Shown one piece after another: positions 57,661-64,000 of a DNA stretch of 64,000 nucleotides. The notes below the pieces were generated by a model, which made no database searches, was not told where the DNA came from, and saw only the letters and a program-made list of their open reading frames with translations. Both the position numbers and the translations under genes were made by a program. The DNA lies in contig JASXTE010000021.1 in the NCBI GenBank assembly GCA_030280995.1, positions 558,001-622,000 of the forward strand, given 5' to 3'. The stretch is from Hemileia vastatrix (taxonomy: Eukaryota; Basidiomycota; Pucciniomycetes; Pucciniales; Zaghouaniaceae). How positions within the stretch are numbered: position 1 is the first letter of the stretch; each line of letters begins with the position of its first letter.

Positions 57661-59095
57661 TGAACTGGATTCTCACAAGTTTCAGTGGAAAGAGAAGGAT
57701 GTGCCAAAAATTTAAGGATTGGTGTCCTGGTTGGGCTGGTCAATTGGCTCATGTTCACACTGGTGATTTTGATGACAGAGTTGTACCCTTGGATGTTGTT
57801 TTGTTGGATTTTGAAGATGAGACCTGGGGTCAGTCTGGGTTTTATTTTTTTATGGTGGAATATCTGTTGACCTTGGAGAGGCCAGATAGTTGTGATGATG
57901 ATACTTGGTTGGCAATTAAGAAGAATAGTCCTGGATTTTATGTGTCAGGAAGAAGGTTGATGAGGAGAAGGCATCCTAATCCTCAAGTTGTGGTGACTCA
58001 GAAGAAGGGTCAAGAAGTTGTGCTGAAGGCTTTGCATGAAGACCTTGGTCATAGAGGCTTTGGGGAGACTTATAGAAGAGTAGATGACATATTTTGGTGG
58101 CCAGGTATGAAGTTGGCTGTGCAGGGTTGGGTTCAATCCTGTGAAGAATGTCAAAGAAGAAGTCACTTGAAACCTAAAGAGTTCAGCCGTGCTACTGGTG
58201 AATCAACTGTTTTTGGAAGAGTCAGTCTGGACGCTGTCCATATTAAAGAGGACAGGTATAAATACTTAATTGTTTCCAGGGATGATTTGTCTGGTTGGTT
58301 TGAGGCAGCACCTCTGCTTAACTTTACTTCCAAGAATGTGGCAGAGATTTTGAAGAAGGAGTGGATCTATAGGTATGGGTTGATTAAGTTGGTGACTGTT
58401 GATGGTGGGCCAGAGTTTGGTGCCGAATTTAAAGAAGCTGTGGCTAGTGATGGTTTTAAAGTTAGAGTGGCTACACTTATTATCCTGAAGCTGAAGACAT
58501 GGTTGAAAGATTCCATCAAGTTATCAAGAATGCTTTGGTAAAGATGTGTGGGGATAGTGCTGAAAAGTGGAGGCATTATTTACCCTTAGTATTATTTGCT
58601 GATGGGGTCACTGTGGAGAGGACAACTAGCTATTCTCCTTATGAGTTAATGTTTGGTCAAAAAGCTGTTCTACCAGTGGACTTGGAAGCTCTCTCTTATG
58701 TTGGAATTGATTGGGATGATGTGCACTCAACAGAAGAATTGCTCTGTGCCAGGATGCAACAGTTGGAATGTAGAGAGGAATGTCAAGAGAAGGCATACTC
58801 TAGAATGATGAGGATTAGGAATCAATCAGTCAGATACTGGGACAAGAAGTTGGCTCATAGACTCAGGAATCCCTTGAAACCTGGTTGTTTGGTTTTGGTG
58901 TATAATAGAAGTTTGGAGAGTCAGTGGGGAAAAATGTTTGCCAACAGATGGAACGGACCTTACAGAGTCGGATCTCAGGTGTCTCAAGGTTCTTATGTTT
59001 TGGAAGAGTTGGATGGTGCAGTCTTGAAGAAGAGAGTGGCTGAAGACCAGGTGAAGAGGTTCTATCCCAGAGGCACTAGACATGAAGAAGATTGA
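57661..59095 (+). pseudogene. C integrase, no chromodomain
   Basis: Frame 57621-58541: zinc finger HEDLGHRGFGETYRRV ... SCEECQRRSH, core SLDAVHIKEDRYKYLIVSRD and TVDGGPEFGAEFKEAV. A one-base break near 58480 passes it to 58499-59095: EDMVERFHQVIKNALVKM with the catalytic Glu, SYSPYELMFGQKAVLPVDLE, GPY module FANRWNGPYRVGSQV and a basic end RFYPRGTRHEED-stop. The protein stops soon after the GPY module; no chromodomain follows. Confidence 0.88.
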
Positions 59096-59492
59096 CTCCG
59101 CAATGAGGATAAACTATGGAAAGTTCTTTAAATTTTGGAATTTTTGATGTTGCAGAGCAACTTTTGTGTTGGAAACTTTTTGTTAGAAGGTACCCATGGG
59201 TGGGGCTTCTAGATTTTATCTTGTCAAGTGTAGGGGTAACTAATGGGCTGGCTGCTCTGTAGAACAATAACCCCAGATTGTCTGTTTCCAACCCTTTCTC
59301 TTAATTTGGTTTAAACCTAGTATTGGTTTATTTTCACAGGTTTTAGTCCTCTATGACTTTAAACTGGAATTCCCTTTGGTTTTCATGTGCTGGAATCTTC
59401 ACTCTTATTGTTTTTGGTTTATTGTGTTGGATGTTGTGTTTTTTTTAGAAGGTACCCAGGGGGGGCTTCTAGTTTTTATTTTGGCAAGTGTG

Positions 59493-59534
59493 GGGGTAAC
59501 TGATGAGCTGGCTGCTCTGTAGAACAGTTACCCC
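59493..59534 (+). repeat. Hairpin repeat type 1 (three copies: here, 59233-59274 and 62233-62273)
   Basis: The stem GGGGTAACTG/CAGTTACCCC (10 bp) closes a 22-base loop with an inner GAGC/GCTC stem. The copy at 62233-62273 has GGGGTAATTG/CAATTACCCC with the inner GGGC/GCTC; the changed base pair is compensated. The copy at 59233-59274 has three mismatches. All sit in a wider shared block (GGCAAGT...GGGCTGG...CTCT...ACCCCAGA). Confidence 0.75.
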
Positions 59535-59960
59535 AGAATTTCTGTCTCAAGTGTTTTGCTTTTCCTAGTTGAATTCTAGTTCTGTTGTTTATTATTCAGG
59601 TTTCAAGTCCACTATGACTTTAAACTGGTTTGGGACTGGCTTCTATATCTTTGGTTTTTTTTGTTTTTTTTGGGTTGGTGGTGGATCACTGGTGGTCTCC
59701 CATCATTTTTACATATTGGAGGGAGCCCACCAAGTGATCATTACTATGGACTGGACCTTCTCTTACTGGACCTTCTCTTAATCTGGACCATCCATGGAGC
59801 TGGACTTTCTTTGATTTTTAAGTTATGATTTTGCTAGATAGTAGTTTCAGATTATTTTCTTTTTTCTCTTCTCTTCTTTTAATTTTTTATAGGGGTTGTT
59901 AAAATTATAAAATTAAAAAAATAGGTTGTTACCGCATCAAGGCCACCTGGATGTGGGCAA

Positions 59961-60195
59961 GCATTGGTGGGGAAAGGCTCATCAATTGGCCGGGCAATGC
60001 TATTTTATCATTTTAGTTTATTTTATTTTTATTTTCTATAATTTCATTTTTTATTTATTTTATTCTCATTATTACCCTTAATTTGTTTTTCTTATTTCAA
60101 ATCATTTAAATTATTTAAGGTGTATCCACATCAAGGTGCACTTGGATGTGGGCAAGGTATCAGGAGATCAGCTCATCAATTGGCTGGGGGATACC
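59961..60195 (+). repeat. Hairpin repeat type 2 (two copies: 59961-60000 and 60156-60195)
   Basis: Copy one has the stem GCATTG/CAATGC, copy two GGTATC/GATACC; both close a loop of exactly 28 bases sharing GCTCATCAATTGGC. Four of six pairs differ between the copies, yet pairing is kept. Each is preceded by GGATGTGGGCAAG. The loop in reverse complement (ATTGATGAGCTG) resembles the type 1 loop, so the two types may be one family in opposite orientation. Confidence 0.75.
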
Positions 60196-60366
60196 ATTTG
60201 TATTATTTTTTATCTTTTATTTTATTTCATTTATTTTTTATTTTATTTATAAATTTTTAATTTTAGTATGTTAGTAGAGTCACTCAAAAAAAATAATTAG
60301 AATTTATAGTTATTAATTGTTTTTATTATTTATTTATTATCATGTTTTTAATCTTTTTTCAGGAGC

Positions 60367-61914
60367 TCATTGTCTGGATGATGAAGTTTCTGGAGGCTGG
60401 TCCGGATTATGATGTCCTTTTTGTTTTTTGTAGGGGTTTTGGGAAGCACTGTGTTCTTTGAAGTGCATCCTGCTGGAGAGATTATATGGATTATAATGGG
60501 CAGGAATGGGTTTGGATGGAAGTTCAGAAGAGGAAGAAGAAGAGTCAGGAATGGATTGTTGGAAGGTGTGCTTAATGATCCTAGACATCTTCCAGTGGTC
60601 ATCCAATAGTTGCTTCCTCAAGGTTTTCTCAAAGTCATTTAATGGTCCATGGAGGGCAAAGGCTTTCAGCATGTTTGAACACATGGTGCTGAGGTGTTGT
60701 TTCATCTCTCCATAATCCAGGGTCAAAGAAGTTTCTAGAGGTTGGCCAACTCCAATAGTAGATTCAGGAGGAGGGGTGCCAACTAGACAAGAAGAATTGG
60801 ATCAGTAATTATTTTTGTTGAATAAATTGGATGAATTAATGTGGTACTTACAGATTGGAAGCTCATAAAATTTGTGAGCGGCTGGAATTTGGACTTCTGA
60901 AGATTTTGGAATGGTGATAGTAGGTGGATCAATCAGGGAAAGATACAGATTCTCTTGGTCTTCCTCTGAAAGGTTTTGAGAAGGTGAACTAGGAGACTGA
61001 TGTTCCTGGGGCCTAGTTGGAGCAGCAGGTCTGCTGTTGCTGTTGTTAATATTTCTGCTTGGTTCAGTTGGATGAAGTGCTGTTGATGGAGTACCACGGT
61101 TGTTATAAGATGGAGCAGGAGAGGGTGATTTGGAAGCGGATTGATCTCTTCTGGATGGAGCTTTTGAAGGAATGGAACTGTCAGAAGAATAGTTGGCTGA
61201 CATAGGAGAGGTGTAGTTTCTTTGCTTTAACTGGGGATGAAGTTGTTGCTTTGGTGCAGTGTTGGGTGCTTTGGTTTCTTCCTGGGGTCCTCTAGCAGGT
61301 CTCCTAGAATTTTGTGAAATTTTGGAGTTTTTGGACCTTGGAAGGGTTGGCTGCATTGCTCTGGGAGCAGTGGGAGGTAATTGCGTGGAGTTGTTTTTTT
61401 GATTGGAGGAATTTGGCTGTTTTCTGGTTGTTCTGGAGGTTTTGAGCCTGATTTTTACTGTCTAGTGAGGCTGGCAGGCCACCTGGACACAGTCTAGAAG
61501 CCTAGAAGCTGATTTGGAAGCTTTTGGAGCTGATTTAGCAGATATAAAAGCTGTTTCTTGGGAAGTTATAGCAGGAATTTTTGGGAGAGTTCTGGAAACT
61601 GAATTCCGGGATCTTTTGGATGGTGCTGAGGATAAATATGAAGAGGCTGGACCAAGCTCTGGGGATCTGGTAGGGGATCTGGAGAGTTATTTATGAGAAG
61701 GTGAAGGAGAAGGAATATGGTAGTTGACATCTCTATCACATTTCTTCTTTTTGGAGTAGCAAGAATCACAGGCCCTGTTGTAGAATTTGGCTTTAGGAGT
61801 TGGAAGAGTGAATGTGAAAGGTCTGCACATGTGGATGCACTGTTTTCAGGCATAGTCCTTGGGAGCAGTGAAGCAAGGAAGAGTAGAGGGGTCAAAATCA
61901 GGGGATCTTGCCAT
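60367..61914 (-). pseudogene. Antisense zinc-cluster gene 1 of element C, one intron
   Basis: Start ATG 61914 (MARSPDFDPSTLPCF). One register runs to 60852; then comes an intron 60851-60783 (GTAAGT...TTGTCTAG, 69 bp, phase 1), and exon 2 (60782-60367) continues FGTPPPESTIGVGQPLE ... SLTLDYGEMKQHLSTM to the stop. About 492 residues: a Cys cluster ACDSCYSKKKKCDR near residue 55, preceded by KQCIHMC; a long Ser/Pro-rich part; a C-terminal helical domain (FEKTLRKQLLDDHWKMSRII). Three internal stops (TGA, TAA, TAG) are each one C-to-T change from CGA, CAA, CAG. The pattern C-x2-C-x6-C fits fungal Zn(2)-C6-like proteins; a regulatory role is inference. A TATA-like CATAAAATAG lies at about 62045-62055 (minus strand). 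Confidence 0.66.
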
Positions 61915-62454
61915 GATCTGTGGTGAGAAAAGATTATGGAAAGAGATAAGAAGGAAATTTTTGTTAGTGATGGGAAGATGATGAAGTGAAGGTGGAAGTT
62001 CAGCAGTTTTGTTGTAGGTGTGTTCTGTATGAAATTGGCTGTGTCTATTTTATGCCGAATTCCAGTAGTCCATTAAGACTTTAAACTGAACACTGTGTTA
62101 GTCCGCCAAGACTTTAAAGTGAGAATTGTTTGATGGTGTAGTCCCCCAATACTATAAACTGAGGAATGGGTTTGGAAGATTGGCAGAGGGTATCCACATG
62201 GGGAGCCTCTGAATTTAGCAAAGGCAAGTTTGGGGGTAATTGATGGGCTGGAAGCTCTATTCACAATTACCCCAGAATGTTACTTTTTTCTCTGTGTCTT
62301 AATGTGGTTGATCTCTGGTTCTGCGTTTATGATTTAGGTTTTTGAGTCCCCCAAGACTATTAAATGAGGATGGTCCCCCAAGACTTAAAACTGAGGGTTG
62401 TTTTTGGTTATATCCTATAGAGGGTGTGGTCAACTTTTCTTCTCTGAATCAAGC
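61915..62454. other. Spacer between the antisense genes of C, with short repeats
   Basis: Holds five copies of the motif GTCC-x2-x4-GACTxTAAACTGA (62068, 62101, 62141, 62346, 62373), one type 1 hairpin (62233-62273) and the likely promoter of gene 1. No ORF I can support. Confidence 0.65.
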
Positions 62455-63094
62455 TCAAGTACTAGTGGAATTACAGAGGGAATCAAGAGATGAAATGAAG
62501 TGTTCAGAATTAGCCTTTAACTGGTGAATGAGTTGTCTTCTGTTCTCAATGTTCTGTGGATCTCTAGCAGGAGTGGATTGGAAGTAGTTTAGCAGAAGGT
62601 GTTTCTGTTGAGACATGTCTTTTTGGAACTTGGCCTTAATGGTGGGCAAGTGGTTTGGTGTTTTTGGTTCAATGGATCCTACATTGTTATCATCACTTTC
62701 AGAAGATGGAGGAACTGAGAAGTTGTCAGTTTTATAAAGTGGAAAGAAGAAATGGAAGGTTTTACCATCAGATGGACCAGGGATGGTAGAACTTGTTGCT
62801 TTAGTGGTTTTGGAACTCTTCTGGGAAGGGTGTAGCTTTTTGATTATCTGGGAATCAATATGGATGGCCTAGATCTTTTGGTGCTGGTAGAAGATGGACC
62901 AGGTTGAGGTGGAGGTGAAGCTTTTGCAGAAGATAATGGACCAGGTCTGTAGCAGGACTTCTTTCTGGAGTGGCAGACATCACAGGACATTCTGTATGGG
63001 TGGACAGGAGGTGTGATGGTGCAGATTAAATTATTGTTGATGCAGTATTGGAAGAACCCATTTCAGAGGCAGATTTGGGAAGAAGGTTGAACAT
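62455..63094 (-). pseudogene. Antisense zinc-cluster gene 2 of element C, paralogue of gene 1
   Basis: The Cys cluster SCDVCHSRKKSCYR (about 62948-62989) is preceded by FQYCINNNLICTITPP, matching the order CIHMC ... TFTLPTP of gene 1. After a frame break near 62870 it continues HPSQKSSKTTKATSST, PGPSDGKTFHFFFPLYK and a helical end IKAKFQKDMSQQKHLLLNYF ... NRRQLIHQLKANSEHFISSL to TGA 62455. The N-terminal start is uncertain: ATG 63094 is in a different register and a TGA precedes the cluster. I could not find a clean intron. A decayed copy of the same gene type. Confidence 0.55.
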
Positions 63095-63130
63095 GGTGGT
63101 TTGATGAAGAAAGAATGTGGAAATTCTTAA

Positions 63131-63142
63131 TTAGAGGGGTGA
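63131..63142 (+). other. Polypurine tract of element C
   Basis: TTAGAGGGGTGA directly before the 3' LTR start TGTGGTC at 63143; the expected primer for second-strand synthesis. Confidence 0.65.
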
Positions 63143-64000
63143 TGTGGTCTTCCAACATTGGCAGGGGCCTTTGATGTGTGTTTTGGTGCTGTTTGTGCAT
63201 GTCTTAATTGACATCTGTTGTAGAATTGGGTGTTTTTCTGGTTATATTCTGTGGATATTGGGTCTGCGGGTATGTGGGTACTATCATTGGATAGCCCCAG
63301 TGTTTCTATATATTTCATGTCTTGATAATATTTTTCATATTCTAAGTTTTAAGGGGTCATTTCTTCATCTTTTAGTTACAAAAGATAGCTGTTTAATTTT
63401 GTTTTTCGTGTTTTACGGGCTAAGCTTAAGTCTTAGGGTTAAGTACTTAGTACCATTGGATAGGGCTTACTTAGCTCTATATTTCATGTCACAATGTTTT
63501 TATAGTGAAATTCCGTGTTTTAAAGGTTTTAGTAGTTGTAGCTAATTTTTTTAAGTAGATTAGGTGTTTTTATTGGTTTTCTGGCTTCAGGGAGGCCGGG
63601 CCGCTTCAGGCGGCACCACCGACATTGGGCAGCCTGCCCACCTCTGATTTAGAAGGTTGGGGAGCGCTTCTGGAGGGTTTTTATTCAATTTGGCTGGTAC
63701 AGGCGCCAAATTTGTTGGTGTGCATGGGCTCTTAGATAGTGGTCTGTGTGTACATAGTGAATAAGACAGTTTGGGGCAACTTTAATTATCATACAACCAT
63801 CCGGAGGTGATATCCTTGTTCCTCACTCAGTTTTCACTGTTTTTGGCCACAATTGGCTGTGTTTGTTGCAAGGTTAGTTCTTCATTTAACTCAACTTTAG
63901 CAACAGGTTCTCTGGTATAGTCTTGCAAGCTATACCAAGTATTATTGCTGTCTCTGGTGTGGATTTGCAGCCCGCATCAAGTATCTTTGCTTTCTCTGGT
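63143..64000 (+). repeat. 3' LTR of element C, cut by the window end
   Basis: Starts TGTGGTCTTCCAACATTGG and follows the 5' LTR (13781-13992 and 51528-52386) base by base with scattered changes. About 210 bp of its end should lie beyond the window. The window ends at the equivalent of about 52153. Confidence 0.92.

Larger units (their letters stand above)
59096..60366 (+). other. C 3' region with structured repeats
   Basis: No ORF of note. It has two copies of a 105-bp repeat (59186-59290, 59448-59552), each holding a hairpin, two copies of a second hairpin repeat (59932-60010, 60117-60205) and two copies of a GTCC-x6-GACTTTAAACTG motif (59346, 59607). Between them are AT-rich runs. It ends at the convergent end of the antisense gene at 60367. 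Confidence 0.75.
3661..64000 (-). mobile_element. Element B: host element of the nest, cut by later insertions
   Basis: A chromodomain Gypsy element on the minus strand: 3' LTR 3661-5164, pol 5346-10138, gag 10150-12403, leader with primer-binding site to 13024, and the first part of the 5' LTR at 13025-13780. The 5' LTR is broken at 13781 by element C, so its remainder must lie beyond the right edge of the window. A solo A LTR interrupts pol. Many stops and a mutated RT active site show that it is dead. It is the outermost and probably oldest element of the nest. Confidence 0.85.
13781..64000 (+). mobile_element. Element C: non-chromodomain Gypsy element inserted in LTR B
   Basis: A plus-strand element: 5' LTR in two pieces (13781-13992 and 51528-52386, split by D), primer-binding region at 52387, gag, protease, RT, RNase H and integrase (52478-59095), a 4-kb 3' region with two antisense genes and structured repeats, a purine tract at 63131-63142 and the start of the 3' LTR at 63143. 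Its coding part is visibly richer in G and C than the A, B and D elements. It lacks a chromodomain, and its RT has the fungal DD-x2-IKGP type of motif. Frameshifts and stops show that it is not active. Confidence 0.87.

Noticed and set aside
62988..63094. ATG at 63094 or 63061 as the secure start of antisense gene 2
   Set aside because: Neither is in the register of the Cys cluster; the start is left open.
1..64000. CRISPR arrays, bacterial operons, rRNA or tRNA genes
   Set aside because: No spaced direct-repeat array, no ribosome-binding sites or operon layout, and no conserved rRNA/tRNA segments were seen; the window is eukaryotic retrotransposon DNA.

Overview
This 64 kb window is a nest of LTR retrotransposons of the Ty3/Gypsy (Metaviridae-like) type. 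I see no host housekeeping gene, tRNA, rRNA or CRISPR array. The DNA is AT-rich, the antisense genes carry short GT-AG introns (56 and 69 bp), and the Gag and RT sequences look basidiomycete. The Gag of element E resembles my recollection of Gag proteins from rust fungi (Pucciniales), which have large, AT-rich genomes full of Gypsy elements. A rust is therefore my best guess; it is inference, not proof.

I gave the families working letters. A, B, D and F are related: LTRs begin TGTCAGCC, A, B and D share a primer-binding site and A, B and D use a chromodomain integrase. E is a second chromodomain lineage. C is a third, non-chromodomain lineage with a higher GC content.

Layout, left to right. 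1-2503: 3' end of an old A element (A1, + strand). 2504-3660: AT-rich spacer and a G/C-skewed inverted repeat. 3661 to beyond the window end: element B (- strand), broken by a solo A LTR (5588-6726, duplication GTAAG) and, inside its 5' LTR at 13781, by element C (+ strand). C has D inserted in its 5' LTR (13993-51522, duplication TAAGG). D (+ strand) holds three insertions: solo LTR F (16382-17193, CCACC), element E (18723-37453, GATGC, - strand) and element A3 (40809-49979, AAAAC, - strand). E is broken in its RT by a solo C LTR (24235-34469, CCGG), which itself holds element A2 (24292-33428, GTGCA, - strand). The body of C resumes at 52387, and its 3' LTR runs off the end.

Each element encodes Gag, an aspartic protease, RT, RNase H and integrase, which together reverse-transcribe and reinsert the element. 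A3 is the youngest and nearly intact; A2 keeps an uninterrupted 871-codon RT-RNase H-integrase-chromodomain frame; B, D, E and C are decayed.

The least ordinary content is threefold. (1) Between pol and the 3' LTR, both E and C carry antisense, intron-containing genes encoding a C-x2-C-x6-C zinc-cluster motif (19629-20557 in E; 60367-61914 and 62455-63094 in C). (2) A second reading frame, overlapping the start of gag in A, B and D, encodes a conserved coiled-coil/WKWD protein. (3) The 3' region of C holds repeated hairpins whose stems co-vary.
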